A DNA stretch of 64,000 nt. Origin: Catelliglobosispora koreensis DSM 44566 (GTDB lineage Bacteria > Actinomycetota > Actinomycetes > Mycobacteriales > Micromonosporaceae). Of this stretch, positions 53,201-61,615 are shown piece by piece. Location of the stretch: assembly GCF_000379685.1 (NCBI RefSeq), contig NZ_KB903249.1, forward strand, positions 947,911 through 1,011,910, written 5' to 3'. The notes below the pieces were generated by a model, which did no database searches, was not told where the DNA came from, and was given only the letters and a program-made list of their open reading frames with translations. Within the stretch, counting starts at the first letter, position 1, and every line of letters starts with the position of its first letter. Both the position numbers and the translations under genes were made by a program.

Positions 53201-54590
53201 TGTCGTTCCACGTCGTCACGTTGCCCACCGTCTGAGCCAGCGAGCCGTTGCGGTAGATGTTGTAGCCAGCCATGCCGCTGCCACCGGCGTTGTCCGTCGA
53301 CGCGCCCCAGTTCAGCGTGATCGTCGTGCCAGCGACCAGATAGGACAGTGTCCCCGGAACACCCGGGGGAGTCGTGTCCACTTCAGTCCCCTGCCGCGTA
53401 ACGGTATTGCTGTTGCCAGACACGTTGCTGGCGTTGTCACGGGCACGCACGAAGTAAGACACCGTCGCCGTGGCGGGCTGTGTGTCGTTCCACGTCGTCA
53501 CGTTGCCCACCGTCTGAGCCAGCGAGCCGTTGCGGTAGATGTCGTAACCGGCCATGCCGCTGCCACCGGCGTTGTCCGTCGACGCGCCCCAGTTCAGCGT
53601 GATCGTCGTGCCGGACACCGAATAAGACAGAGTCCCGGGAACGCTCGGTGGCGTCGTATCGACCGGGCCACCCGCCCCATAGACCTCAAGTTCCGACAAC
53701 TGACCGGCAGGCCACGCGCTGTTGGCGGTGATGTTGATCCGCACATAACGAGCTGACGTCGCCGTGAACGTGATGGCGACCGAGTTGCCCGCGACCGCCG
53801 GGTCGAACGTGTACGTGGCGGACGCCTTCAAGTCGGTAAACGACGTTCCGTTGGTGCTGCCCTGCACGGACAGCGTTTGCGTGCGGCTGCCCCAGCCGGA
53901 GGCGGGCAGCTTCAGCACGACCCGGTCGACGCTCACCGCCGCGCCCAGGTCGACCTGTGCCCACTCGGGGAACGAGTTGTTGACGCTCTCCCAGTACGTG
54001 CCCTGGTTTCCGTCGACGATGCGGTCCGCGCCGTAGACGTCAGCGTGACCACTTTCCGTTGTGGGGCGTCCGAGCGCGAGGTTGCCCGAAGGCGTGCCAG
54101 CTGCGTAAATCTCCAATTCGGACAGCTGCGCGGCTTGCCAGCCGGTGTTGGCCGTGATGTTGACGCGCACGAAGCGCGTTGCCGCCGCGGGGAAGTTGAT
54201 GGTGACCGTGTTGGCGCTGCCGGGTGCGAAGGAGTAGCTGGCGGAAGCCACGATCGGGGTGAAGGAGGAGCCGGTCGCACTGCCCTGAATGGACAGTGTC
54301 TGGGAGCGGGCGCCCCAGCCAGCGGGCAGTTTCAGCACGACCTGGTCGATGCTGGTGCTGGTGCCGAGGTCGACCTGAGCCCATTGCGGGAAGGCGTTGT
54401 TGGCACTTTCCCAATAGGACGAGGCGTTGCCGTCGTTGAGGTTGCCGGGGGTGTAGGGGCCGTTGGAGGTGCTCGCCGATACGGGCTTGCCGGGCGACAG
54501 ATTGGGCCCGCCCGCGGCCTGCGCGGGGGCTACCAGCCCATATGTCGTCACAAGCGCGGCCGCGAACAAGGCCAGGGTCGTTCGTCTCAT
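50268..54590 (-). CDS. Secreted multidomain GH87-like alpha-1,3-glucanase
   Basis: A 1440-residue exported enzyme. A signal peptide (1-25) is followed by two F5/8 type C-like carbohydrate-binding domains (about 27-165 and 168-310), two nearly identical fibronectin type III domains (about 312-495), a third F5/8-like domain (about 500-640), two CARDB-like domains (642-850), a CBM6-like region (about 860-1020), and a C-terminal right-handed beta-helix (about 1035-1440). The helix start NCTSITAYGAVPNDG, the TYADGINF and TGDDALAVW segments match GH87 alpha-1,3-glucanase/mycodextranase, with the catalytic Asp residues probably in DGIN and GDD. It would degrade fungal or bacterial alpha-1,3-glucan outside the cell. 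It is in one operon with the Hcp-like gene. Confidence 0.85.
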   Translation of the reverse strand: MRRTTLALFAAALVTTYGLVAPAQAAGGPNLSPGKPVSASTSNGPYTPGNLNDGNASSYWESANNAFPQWAQVDLGTSTSIDQVVLKLPAGWGARSQTLSIQGSATGSSFTPIVASASYSFAPGSANTVTINFPAAATRFVRVNITANTGWQAAQLSELEIYAAGTPSGNLALGRPTTESGHADVYGADRIVDGNQGTYWESVNNSFPEWAQVDLGAAVSVDRVVLKLPASGWGSRTQTLSVQGSTNGTSFTDLKASATYTFDPAVAGNSVAITFTATSARYVRINITANSAWPAGQLSELEVYGAGGPVDTTPPSVPGTLSYSVSGTTITLNWGASTDNAGGSGMAGYDIYRNGSLAQTVGNVTTWNDTQPATATVSYFVRARDNASNVSGNSNTVTRQGTEVDTTPPGVPGTLSYLVAGTTITLNWGASTDNAGGSGMAGYNIYRNGSLAQTVGNVTTWNDTQPATATVSYYVRARDNAGNLSGNSNTVTRQGTQPPGCNNVASGKTMTASGSTFTFTPEKANDGQLSTYWEGAAGYPQHLIVALGANHHVTAVRVKLNPDPAWGTRTQNIEILGRDQGSSSYTTVLAGATYQFVQGNNVVEIPVTATTADVQLRFHSNSGAPSGQVAELEVCGTPAPNPDLVVSNVSWTPASPTETSAITLSATVQNIGTAASPGTTVNFVLGGSVVGSAAVGGLNAGASTTVSFNAGTRAMGSYSVVGVVDPTNTVVEQNNANNTFTSPIQLVVAQAPGPDLQVAGVTWNPPNPAVGAAVSFTVSVNNRGTTASAASVTRVTVGSTVLNGSTGAIAAGATVSVAISGTWTATSGGATIVAAADATGVVAETNETNNTLSQSIVVGRGAAVPWVSYEAEAAAHNGTLLTTDPLRTFGHTNFGTESSGRASVRLNSQGQFVEFTSANAANSIVVRNSIPDAAGGGGIDATISLYINGVFNRKLTLSSKHSWLYGTTDDPEGLTNTPQTNARRLFDESSALLSQSYPQGTKFKLQRDAGDDASFYIIDFIDLEQVAPALTQPSNCTSITAYGAVPNDGLEDTDAIQRAVTDDQNGVINCVWIPAGQWRQEKKILTDDPLNRGTHNQVGISNVTIRGAGMWHSQLYSLIQPHQAPGMINHPHEGNFGFDIDKNTVISDIAIFGSGRIRGGDGNAEGGVGLNGRFGVGTTISNVWIEHANVGVWAGRDFTNIPELWGPGDGVMFSGMRIRNTYADGINFANGTRNSTVFNSSFRTTGDDALAVWASQYVKDTSVDIGHDNRFANNTIQLVWRANGIAIYGGYGNKIENNLIYDTMNYPGIMLATDHDPLPFSGQTLIANNGLYRTGGAFWNEDQEFGAITLFAQSRGIPGVVIRDTDIFDSTYDGIQFKTGGGVVTATITNVRIDKSNNGAGILAMSGAQGSATLTNVVITNSADGDIVRQPGTQFVINGG
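53106..53669 (-). repeat. Tandem duplication of a fibronectin III unit
   Basis: Two units of 282 bases (94 codons) stand in direct tandem within the glucanase gene; a stretch of more than 100 bases (from 53176 and from 53458) is almost identical. This indicates a recent in-frame duplication or ongoing homogenisation of the linker domain. Confidence 0.9.
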
Positions 54591-54730
54591 CGCTGTCCTG
54601 TCACTGGGGGACGGTTAAGGAACAGGTGGGCGGCGAGCGGGACCGACCTACAGGGCCTCTCGGCCCTGCCAAACTTTCATTGAATTGTCGAAATATTGCG
54701 TTAACTTGTCAACTGGTACTCGCAACTGTT

Positions 54731-55006
54731 TCATTCGGGCTTGCCGAGTTCGTGCCAGCTGGCCTCGCTCACCTCGACATCGAAGTGTTCGGCCGCTTTC
54801 TTGATGTTGGCGAACGCCTGGTCGCGTTCGGCGTCGGTCACGTCCTCGACCTGGTCGAACCGTGCTAGCGCGTTGCGCACATGCGAGGCGTCCGTGAGTG
54901 GTTCCTTGCGCTTCTTCGGGAACGCGAAGATCTCGTCCGGCAGATTCGACCGGTTGGTGAGTTCACCGTGGCGTTCCCGGGCGGGTGGTTTCCACGTTGT
55001 CTTCAT
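54731..55006 (-). CDS. Small conserved hypothetical protein
   Basis: A 91-residue soluble, charged protein with no signal peptide. It contains LTNRSNLPDEIFAFPKKRKEPLTDASHVRNALARFDQV, split here only as a description: a basic Phe-Pro-Lys-Lys patch followed by a helical ANIKKAAEHF segment. I recognise this as a widespread short actinobacterial family (DUF6582-like) but know no function. It is divergent from the copper operon and separated from the glucanase gene by 140 bases in which I see no other feature. Confidence 0.6.
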   Translation of the reverse strand: MKTTWKPPARERHGELTNRSNLPDEIFAFPKKRKEPLTDASHVRNALARFDQVEDVTDAERDQAFANIKKAAEHFDVEVSEASWHELGKPE

Positions 55007-55062
55007 GCCGGTCCCGTACCCGCCGGATGGGGCCGAAAACCTGCGGCCGCCGTCACACTTGA

Positions 55063-55077
55063 TACCCCTGGGGGGTA
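55063..55077. promoter_or_regulatory. CsoR-like copper operator
   Basis: TACCCC-TGG-GGGGTA is a perfect inverted repeat 17 bases before the CopZ start. GC-rich TACCCC/GGGGTA palindromes are typical CsoR sites in actinobacteria. A second, similar palindrome is at 61589-61610. No csoR gene is visible in the window. Confidence 0.7.
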
Positions 55078-55094
55078 GGGGTAGGGTGAGCGTT

Positions 55095-55307
55095 ATGACG
55101 ACGAAGACCTACACCGTTTCCGGAATGACCTGCGGCCACTGCGTGAACTCCGTTACCACCGAGATCAGCAAGCTCACGGGCGTGCGCGGGGTGAACATCG
55201 ACCTCGCCTCAGGGACGGTTACCGTCGACAGTGAACAGGCCCTAGACGACGCGGCCATCGCGTCAGCTGTCGACGAGGCCGGATATCGGGTGGTGACAAC
55301 GGTATGA
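55095..55307 (+). CDS. copZ: Copper chaperone, heavy-metal-associated domain
   Basis: A 70-residue HMA-domain protein with the metal motif GMTCGHC near the N-terminus. It delivers Cu(I) to a P-type ATPase such as the one encoded two genes downstream. The stop overlaps the next start (ATGA). It lies directly behind the CsoR-like palindrome, so copper induction is expected. Confidence 0.9.
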   Translation: MTTKTYTVSGMTCGHCVNSVTTEISKLTGVRGVNIDLASGTVTVDSEQALDDAAIASAVDEAGYRVVTTV

Positions 55308-56224
55308 AGACACCTGTCAAGCTCAGCCTCTTCGGGCTGGGCCTGGTAGCGATCTTCGCGGCGGCGTGGGGCGCCGGCACACTCGCCGGTCCCTTCGCCC
55401 CCGCCACGCAACCGCAAGCGCACGGCGACGAACACGGCGGCGACAGTGCCGCTCCAGCCGTGCCCGGCGGACTGCAGATCGCCCAGGACGGCTACCGTCT
55501 CGAGGTCGTCACGCCAACATTGTCCACAACGGACAGTCAGCCGTTCCGGTTCAAAGTGCTTGACCCAGACGGAAAAGCGCTGACCTCCTATACCCGTGCG
55601 CACGAGAAGGATCTGCACCTGATCGTCGCCCGCCGTGACCTGACCGGGTTCCAGCACGTGCACCCGGTGCTCGCGCCTGACGGCACGTGGGAAGTGCCGC
55701 TGCGCGCCGGGCAACCGGGCCCATACCGCGTTTTCGCCGACTTTCAGCCCACGGGACGCGACAGCGGCCTGATCCTGGGCGCCGACGTCAACGCGCCCGG
55801 CGACTACCAGCCGCAACCACCCGCACAGGTGACCCGCGAAGCCAAGGTCGATGACTACACCGTCACCATCGACGGCGACCTCGTTGCGGGCACCTCCTCC
55901 AAACTCACGCTCACGGTCACTAAAGCCGGAGCGCCAGTAACGGATCTGGAGCCCTATCTCGGCGCCTTTGGGCACCTGGTCGCCCTGCGCGACGGTGATC
56001 TGGCCTACCTGCACGTGCACCCGGAAGAGACCACGAAAGCCGGACCGCAGATCGTGTTCTACGCCGAAGTGCCGAGCGCGGGAACATACGGACTGTTCCT
56101 GGACTTCCAGCATCAGGGAACGGTCCGCACAGCCCAGTTCACCGCCACCACCAACGGCGTTACGGTGCCGGTGGCTCCCACCGCCACCCCTAGCCCGCAC
56201 GGCTCACCCGGCCACGGCCACTGA
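55304..56224 (+). CDS. Exported copper-associated protein
   Basis: A 306-residue protein with an N-terminal membrane anchor or signal segment (about residues 7-30), a His-rich linker (HGDEHGGD) and two similar beta-rich halves with [18 protein letters not shown] and a later [17 protein letters not shown] block. The repeated His pairs and the C-terminal HGSPGHGH tail suggest metal binding outside the membrane. Such a gene is often found between copZ and copA in actinobacteria; no enzymatic role is known to me. Confidence 0.75.
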   Translation: MKTPVKLSLFGLGLVAIFAAAWGAGTLAGPFAPATQPQAHGDEHGGDSAAPAVPGGLQIAQDGYRLEVVTPTLSTTDSQPFRFKVLDPDGKALTSYTRAHEKDLHLIVARRDLTGFQHVHPVLAPDGTWEVPLRAGQPGPYRVFADFQPTGRDSGLILGADVNAPGDYQPQPPAQVTREAKVDDYTVTIDGDLVAGTSSKLTLTVTKAGAPVTDLEPYLGAFGHLVALRDGDLAYLHVHPEETTKAGPQIVFYAEVPSAGTYGLFLDFQHQGTVRTAQFTATTNGVTVPVAPTATPSPHGSPGHGH

Positions 56225-56238
56225 AGGGAGGAAGAGTC

Positions 56239-58443
56239 ATGACAACAACAGCACCAAAGCAAATCGAACTCGCCATCGGCGGCATGACTTGTGCCTCCTG
56301 CGCCATGCGCATCGAGAAGAAGCTCAACAAACTCGACGGAGTCGTCGCGACCGTCAACTACGCCACCGAGAAGGCCACCGTCTCCTACCCGGAAACGGTG
56401 ACCCCACAAGACCTCGTCTCCACGGTCGAGGCCACCGGCTACACCGCCGCGTTGCCCGCTGCGAAAGCCGAAACCACCGAAGAGCCATCAGATCCCTTGC
56501 GTACCAGGCTGATCGTCGCGATCGTGCTATCGGTTCCGGTCATCGTGCTCGCGATGGTTCCCGCCCTGCAATTCCCCAACTGGCAATGGCTATCGCTAAC
56601 ACTGGCCGCACCGGTGGTCGTCTACGGCGGCTTGCCCTTCCACAAAGCGGCGTGGGCCAACCTGCGCCACGGGGCGGCCACGATGGACACGCTCATCTCC
56701 CTTGGTACCCTCGCCGCTTTTGGATGGTCTTTGTGGGCCTTGTTCTTCGGCACCGCGGGCGTCACGGGCATGAAGCACCCCTTCAGCCTCGCCATCGAGC
56801 GCAGTGACGGAGCGGGCAACCTCTACCTTGAGGTCGCGGCCGGGGTCACCATGTTCATCTTGGCCGGGCGCTACTTCGAGTCCCGTTCCAAGCGCCGCGC
56901 CGGTGCCGCCCTGCGGGCGCTGCTGGAGCTGGGCGCCAAAGAGGTCGCGGTGCTTCGCAACGGAGCCGAGACCCGCATTCCGGTCGAGCAGCTAGCCGTC
57001 GGCGACCTGTTCGTCATCCGCCCCGGCGAAAAGGTTGCCACCGACGGCATCATCACCGAAGGAACGTCGGCCGTGGACAACTCCATGGTCACCGGTGAAT
57101 CCGTCCCAGTCGACGTCAAACCGGGCGACCGCGTCGTCGGCGCGACCGTCAACGTCAGCGGCCGGCTCATCGTGCGGGCCGAACGCGTTGGCGCTGATAC
57201 ACAACTGGCCCAGATGGCCAAGCTCGTGGAACAAGCCCAGTCGGGCAAGGCCGCGGTGCAACGCCTGGCCGACAAGATCTCCGCGGTGTTCGTGCCCATC
57301 GTCATCGCTCTGGCCGTTGCCACCCTTGGATTTTGGCTTGGTACGCAAAGCGGCGTCGCCGCCGCGTTCACCGCCGCCGTCGCGGTCCTCATCATCGCCT
57401 GCCCCTGTGCGCTAGGGCTCGCGACACCGACCGCACTGCTCGTCGGCACCGGCCGCGGAGCGCAGATGGGCATCCTCATCAAAGGCCCTGAAGTGCTCGA
57501 GTCAACCCGTGCCGTGGACACCATCGTGCTGGACAAGACCGGCACCGTGACCACCGGGCAGATGACGCTGGTGGACGTCTTCCCGGCTTCGGCACGCGAC
57601 GAGGCACTTCGCCTCGCAGGCGCCCTAGAAGCGGCATCCGAGCACCCGGTCGCACGGGCGATCGCTTTAGCCGCCGCGTCAACCGCAGCGGTTACGGATT
57701 TCTCCAATGTGGAGGGTTTGGGCGTCACCGGCATCGTCGACAGCAAGAAGGTCGTTGTCGGGCGCCCACAGTTGTTCAGCGATCAGGGTTTGACCGTCTC
57801 GGCAGCCCTCGCTGAAGCACAGCAAGCCGCACAAGCCAAGGGACACACGGCAGTGCTGGCCGGCTGGGACGGCGAAGTGCGAGCCGTGCTATCCGTGGCC
57901 GACGCGGTCAAGCCCACCAGCAAGGCAGCCGTGCAAGCGCTCAAGGACCTGGGCCTGACCCCGATCCTGCTCACCGGCGACAACGCGACGGTCGCGCGCA
58001 CCATCGCCGAAGAGGTTGGCATCAGCGAAGTCATCGCCGAAGTCCTGCCACAGGACAAAGTGGAGGTCGTCAAACGCCTTCAGGGCGAAGGAAAAGTCGT
58101 CGCGATGGCCGGAGACGGCGTCAACGACGCGGCCGCCCTCGCCCAGGCCGACCTCGGCCTCGCCATGGGCACCGGCACCGACGTCGCCATCGAAGCCTCC
58201 GACCTGACGCTCGTGCGCGGAGACCTCACCGCGGCGGTGGACGCCATCCGCCTGTCGCGGCGGACCCTGAGCACCATCAAGGGCAACCTGTTCTGGGCGT
58301 TCGCCTACAACGTGGCCGCCATTCCACTGGCCGCTACCGGGCTGCTCAACCCCATGATCGCCGGCGCGGCCATGGCCCTGTCATCCGTGTTCGTTGTATC
58401 CAACAGCTTGCGCTTGCGCCGTTTCCGTTCGGTCACCACTTAA
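56239..58443 (+). CDS. copA: Copper-exporting P-type ATPase
   Basis: A 734-residue P1B-type ATPase. It has one N-terminal HMA domain (GMTCASC), the TGES actuator motif, the membrane [10 protein letters not shown] metal site, the phosphorylated Asp in DKTGT, the SEHP nucleotide-binding block and GDGVND. It pumps Cu(I) out of the cytoplasm. The start is preceded by GGGAGGAAG. It completes the operon copZ-exported protein-copA; a hairpin follows the stop. Confidence 0.95.
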   Translation: MTTTAPKQIELAIGGMTCASCAMRIEKKLNKLDGVVATVNYATEKATVSYPETVTPQDLVSTVEATGYTAALPAAKAETTEEPSDPLRTRLIVAIVLSVPVIVLAMVPALQFPNWQWLSLTLAAPVVVYGGLPFHKAAWANLRHGAATMDTLISLGTLAAFGWSLWALFFGTAGVTGMKHPFSLAIERSDGAGNLYLEVAAGVTMFILAGRYFESRSKRRAGAALRALLELGAKEVAVLRNGAETRIPVEQLAVGDLFVIRPGEKVATDGIITEGTSAVDNSMVTGESVPVDVKPGDRVVGATVNVSGRLIVRAERVGADTQLAQMAKLVEQAQSGKAAVQRLADKISAVFVPIVIALAVATLGFWLGTQSGVAAAFTAAVAVLIIACPCALGLATPTALLVGTGRGAQMGILIKGPEVLESTRAVDTIVLDKTGTVTTGQMTLVDVFPASARDEALRLAGALEAASEHPVARAIALAAASTAAVTDFSNVEGLGVTGIVDSKKVVVGRPQLFSDQGLTVSAALAEAQQAAQAKGHTAVLAGWDGEVRAVLSVADAVKPTSKAAVQALKDLGLTPILLTGDNATVARTIAEEVGISEVIAEVLPQDKVEVVKRLQGEGKVVAMAGDGVNDAAALAQADLGLAMGTGTDVAIEASDLTLVRGDLTAAVDAIRLSRRTLSTIKGNLFWAFAYNVAAIPLAATGLLNPMIAGAAMALSSVFVVSNSLRLRRFRSVTT

Positions 58444-58478
58444 CTGGCGACTATCCGGAGGCAGGTGAACGTGCCTGC

Positions 58479-58520
58479 GATGGCGCGGCTCGAGGCTATG
58501 ACGCCTCCAGCCGCGCCATC
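58479..58520 (+). terminator. Hairpin terminator after copA
   Basis: GATGGCGCGGCTCGAGGC and GCCTCCAGCCGCGCCATC form an 18-base stem with one mismatch around a six-base loop, 35 bases after the copA stop; TCATTCTTGTT follows. Confidence 0.8.
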
Positions 58521-59112
58521 TCATTCTTGTTGGCCCTGTTGACTTTCGCGGGCTTCCGCTGGCTGCGTCTGACCGCCGCCTGCCCGCCCGCCGTCCGCTG
58601 CATGCCCTGCCGCGCACCCGCTCCGCCTGCCACGCCGCCGCCCGTTGCATGCCCTGCCGCGCGCCCGCTTCAGCCCGCCACGCCGCGCCCGTCGGCATGC
58701 GCGCGCGATGGTAGTCACGCCGCCGGGCCTGGGTTCATGTGTAGTCGCGAAGTGCGTATGGTTGGTGCCCGCATACATGGGGGCATGTCATCCGCCTAGT
58801 CGCATAGTCCTTACCGCAGGCCAGAAAGCTGGGCCAGTCTGTGCGGGCAGCAGCAAAACGCCCGGTTGCTCCCTGCTGGCAGCTCAGCAGCCGAGCGCGC
58901 AATTCCTTGCGCTGCCCCACTGGACTGACGCAGCCCAAGCCGCCAAGAACAACAGCAACCTGACCTGCCCACAACTGCCAGCATCAATGCGCTTGCTCTG
59001 CCCTTTTCTGAGCGGGCACTGGCGTACGCACTTCGCAGAGCACCTATGACCCCCTTCGAGTTAAGCGGGCGCCTCCCGTACACCTGATCGAATATGGCGT
59101 AGGATCTGGGGC
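58521..59112. other. Gene-free region between copA and lexA
   Basis: About 590 bases without a convincing gene. It holds the imperfect 47-base tandem repeat described separately and, near the end, the lexA promoter region. I looked for an actinobacterial SOS box (TCGAAC-N4-GTTCGA) and found only a half site, ATCGAA at 59087-59092. Several open frames cross it, but their composition is repeat-driven. Confidence 0.5.
58599..58692. repeat. Imperfect 47-base tandem repeat, two units
   Basis: Units 58599-58645 and 58646-58692 both begin TGCATGCCCTGCCGCGC and end GCCCGT, with a few substitutions and one compensated indel. The sequence is very C-rich on this strand. It lies in non-coding DNA. Confidence 0.8.
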
Positions 59113-59742
59113 ATGACGGTGCCCAGCCAGCTCAGCGCACGCCAGCAACGCATCCTTTCCGCTATCGCGCAATGGGTGCAGGAGCACGGCTATCCACCCA
59201 CCGTCCGCGAGATCGGCGCGGCGGTCGGCCTGGTCTCGCCGTCGTCCGTGGCCTATCAGCTCAAAGAACTGGTGCGTAAGGGCTACGTGCGCCGCGACCC
59301 GGACCGGCCGCGCGCGGTAACTCTGGATACGTCCACAACGGACAGACCCGTTAGCAACAGAGGTTCCAAGCCGGTCTGGATTCCGCTGCTCGGCACGATC
59401 GCGGCGGGTGTGCCCATCACCGCCGAAGAGTCAATTGAGGACTACCTGCCCCTGCCGCCAGAACTGGTTGGCCAGGGCGAGCTTTTCTGTCTGCACGTCA
59501 AGGGCGACTCGATGATCGAAGCCGCCATCTGCGAAGGCGACATCGTCGTCGTGCGCCAGCAGCCGACCGCCGAAAACGGCGACATCGTCGCGGCGATGCT
59601 TGACGGTGAAGCCACCGTCAAGGTCTACCGCCGTAAAGGTGCCAAGGTCATGCTGGAGCCACGCAACCAGCACTACCAGCCGCTTGACGGCACCACCGCG
59701 ACGATCCTCGGCAAAGTCGTGTCAGTCTTCAGGCGCCTGTAA
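59113..59742 (+). CDS. lexA: LexA SOS repressor
   Basis: A 209-residue repressor-protease. It has an N-terminal winged HTH (about 1-70, with PPTVREIGAAVGL), the autocleavage site Ala-Gly in GTIAAGVP, and the Ser-Lys dyad Ser133 (GDSM) and Lys170 (ATVKVY). It represses DNA-damage genes and cleaves itself on RecA filaments. An SOS box is not evident in front. The 3' end overlaps the convergent HMA gene by 21 bases. Confidence 0.95.
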   Translation: MTVPSQLSARQQRILSAIAQWVQEHGYPPTVREIGAAVGLVSPSSVAYQLKELVRKGYVRRDPDRPRAVTLDTSTTDRPVSNRGSKPVWIPLLGTIAAGVPITAEESIEDYLPLPPELVGQGELFCLHVKGDSMIEAAICEGDIVVVRQQPTAENGDIVAAMLDGEATVKVYRRKGAKVMLEPRNQHYQPLDGTTATILGKVVSVFRRL

Positions 59743-59949
59743 AGCGGCGCCATAGCCGGTGGAGCGGATCGTTTCGGCGACTTCGGCAGGTGTGATCACG
59801 GCTGGATCTAGCCGCACGGTCGTGACCCCGGTGCGCAGGCTGGTCTGCGCATGCTCCACACCGGCAAGGTCTTCGAGCGCGTCATCGATCAGCAGGCCAC
59901 AACTGGCGCAATGCATGCCCGACACGGTGAACGTGTGCTCGACGGTCAT
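59722..59949 (-). CDS. Heavy-metal-associated domain protein
   Basis: A 75-residue HMA-domain protein with the metal motif GMHCASCG. ATG 59949 overlaps the stop of the membrane protein upstream (ATGA), so they are coupled; this gives a normal HMA-domain length. It is a second copper chaperone-like protein besides the one at 55095. Confidence 0.85.
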   Translation of the reverse strand: MTVEHTFTVSGMHCASCGLLIDDALEDLAGVEHAQTSLRTGVTTVRLDPAVITPAEVAETIRSTGYGAALQAPED

Positions 59950-60980
59950 GACAGGTTCTCCACAATGGACAGTTGCCCGGTGTACATGCCCATGCCGCAC
60001 GTGTAGCGCAGCTTGCCGGGCTTGAGCACACCAAGCGGGATGACGGTGTCACCGTTGACCGGCAACGTCTTCTCGATGCGCAAACTCGGGATGACGAACG
60101 CCCGGATGCATCCTTGGGCCTGCTTCGACCGCACCACAAGCACCGTGTCCACGCCAGCGACCGCCTGCTGATCGGCGGGCTCGTAGGCGTCGGTCACGGC
60201 GGTGATGGTGATCCGCTGCTGGCCGTCGGTCACGGTCGCCTGCGCCGGGGCGGGTGCGCCATCGCTGAACCAGGCGGCGATCTGACTGGCCGCCAGGGGA
60301 GAGGCGGACAATTCAAGACCGCCATTGAACGTGTAAAGCCCGGCCGCGAGCACCATCAACCCCGTCGCGGTGGCCAGCCGCTTGCGCCACGGCCCAGCAG
60401 CCCTGCGGGCACGCGCTGCGGCATAACCCAGAAGGGTGAAAAGCGGCGCGGTGCCCAGCACGAACACCAGCATCAGCGCCGCACCTTGCCAAGGCGACCC
60501 CGTCGTGACCGCCATGGCCATGACCGAAAGTGTTACGCCACACGGAATCAGCACACTCGCCAAGCCGAGCACGGCGGGAGCGAAAACGGACATCGAACGG
60601 GCCCGTCCGCGCACGAAACGTCCCCACGCGGCGGGCGGGCTAAAGGCCAGCTTGGACAATCCCGGGACGCCGAGCTGAGCGAGCCCCATCACGATGATCA
60701 GGACACCGGCGGCCAGCTGCGCCATCGTCCGCACGTGCAGGGACAGTTGCATCACCGATCCGATGCTGCCGAGCGCGAGCCCGAGCAGCCCGTGGGACAC
60801 AAGTTTTCCGGCGAGGAAGCCGCCCACCGGGGCGAGATCGTCGGTGACGCTGGAGCCTTGATCGGTGCCGGTGCGCTGCCGGGTGACCAGGCCGGCCAGC
60901 AGCCCACCTTGCACCGCGGCGCACGACACGCCACCGGCGAGCAAGCCGAGCAGGAGAACGGAGATGAGTTGTGCAGACAC
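59946..60980 (-). CDS. SafE/TauE-like membrane protein with cupredoxin-like C-terminus
   Basis: A 344-residue protein. Residues 1-230 contain about six hydrophobic helices of the sulfite-exporter TauE/SafE-like (CcdA/UreH-like) family, with VLIPCGVTLSVMAMA as the conserved helix. Residues 260-344 are a cupredoxin-like domain ending with a CGMGMY metal-site motif. The fusion suggests transfer of copper or reductant across the membrane. GTG 60980 has GGAAAGG before it. It sits between a small membrane protein and the HMA protein in a metal operon. Confidence 0.8.
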   Translation of the reverse strand: MSAQLISVLLLGLLAGGVSCAAVQGGLLAGLVTRQRTGTDQGSSVTDDLAPVGGFLAGKLVSHGLLGLALGSIGSVMQLSLHVRTMAQLAAGVLIIVMGLAQLGVPGLSKLAFSPPAAWGRFVRGRARSMSVFAPAVLGLASVLIPCGVTLSVMAMAVTTGSPWQGAALMLVFVLGTAPLFTLLGYAAARARRAAGPWRKRLATATGLMVLAAGLYTFNGGLELSASPLAASQIAAWFSDGAPAPAQATVTDGQQRITITAVTDAYEPADQQAVAGVDTVLVVRSKQAQGCIRAFVIPSLRIEKTLPVNGDTVIPLGVLKPGKLRYTCGMGMYTGQLSIVENLS

Positions 60981-61044
60981 GAGTAAGCCTTTCCGAGGGT
61001 AGTAAACCAGCGATGACTATCAATGCATCGAGAGCTGGTTATCC

Positions 61045-61578
61045 TCAGGTCCGCATGACGCCTAGTTGAGCCAGTCGTGGCGTTCGCGCACCAAACCACC
61101 CCACGCTGACCGCTTCACGCGCTTGGGACACAAGCTCCAACACCCGCAGCGGCCGCGCGAGCACAAACAGAGCAACGGCCAAGGTGGCCAGGAAACTCAA
61201 ACACGCCAGCATCGCCGCCGGCTCCTCATGCCCGCCAAACGTGCCGCCCGCAGCAATAGCGGTGCCAAGGTGCGCATCCACTTCTGCCCGAACCTTGGCG
61301 CTGCCAAGTTGCGCACCCACCTTCGCCTGACCCGGTGTGAGGCTGCTATCGGCATGCCCGGCTTCCGCCGGCTTGGCTGCAGAGGCGGGAGCAGTTGCGA
61401 TGCGGCTGTCGAGCAAAGCGGCCGCGGCGAAGCCGGTGTCGGCGGAGGCGTGGTGCCCAGAGCCCGCAGCGGTGAAGGGCAGGGCGGGGGAGGCATGGCA
61501 CTGCCAGCCCTGCCAGCCAGCGAGCGCGACAAGGAGCAGGGCGGCTAGCAGTAGCCGTGCTCGTCGTCGAGGTCGCAT
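61045..61578 (-). CDS. Small membrane/exported protein of the metal operon
   Basis: A 177-residue protein with an N-terminal hydrophobic segment (about 8-24, followed by WQGWQCHAS), an Ala-rich middle with His pairs (SGHHAS, GGHEEPA) and a second membrane segment (about 122-142). It resembles the poorly characterised copper-associated small membrane proteins of actinobacteria (DUF2946/DUF6153-like). It is first in the metal operon, behind a CsoR-like palindrome; 64 bases separate it from the SafE-like gene. Confidence 0.6.
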   Translation of the reverse strand: MRPRRRARLLLAALLLVALAGWQGWQCHASPALPFTAAGSGHHASADTGFAAAALLDSRIATAPASAAKPAEAGHADSSLTPGQAKVGAQLGSAKVRAEVDAHLGTAIAAGGTFGGHEEPAAMLACLSFLATLAVALFVLARPLRVLELVSQAREAVSVGWFGARTPRLAQLGVMRT

Positions 61579-61588
61579 CCGAGGAGGA

Positions 61589-61610
61589 TACCTCTTACCC
61601 CCGGGAGGTA
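61589..61610. promoter_or_regulatory. Second CsoR-like palindrome
   Basis: TACCTC and GAGGTA form a perfect inverted repeat around TTACCCCCGG, and the inner TACCCCCGGGAGGTA is itself nearly palindromic. It lies just upstream of the small membrane protein gene and resembles the copZ operator at 55063-55077. Confidence 0.6.
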
Positions 61611-61615
61611 GGAGG

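Noticed and set aside
53106-53669. The 282-base tandem repeat as a mobile element or assembly artefact.
   Set aside because: The unit is in frame, encodes one whole fibronectin III domain, and the copies differ at scattered positions.
58521-59049. Several open frames of 60-130 codons between copA and lexA on both strands.
   Set aside because: Their sequences are dominated by the C-rich tandem repeat, have no good ribosome binding sites, and resemble no family I know.
59070-59112. An SOS box in front of lexA.
   Set aside because: Only one half site (ATCGAA) is present; no inverted half follows at the right distance.
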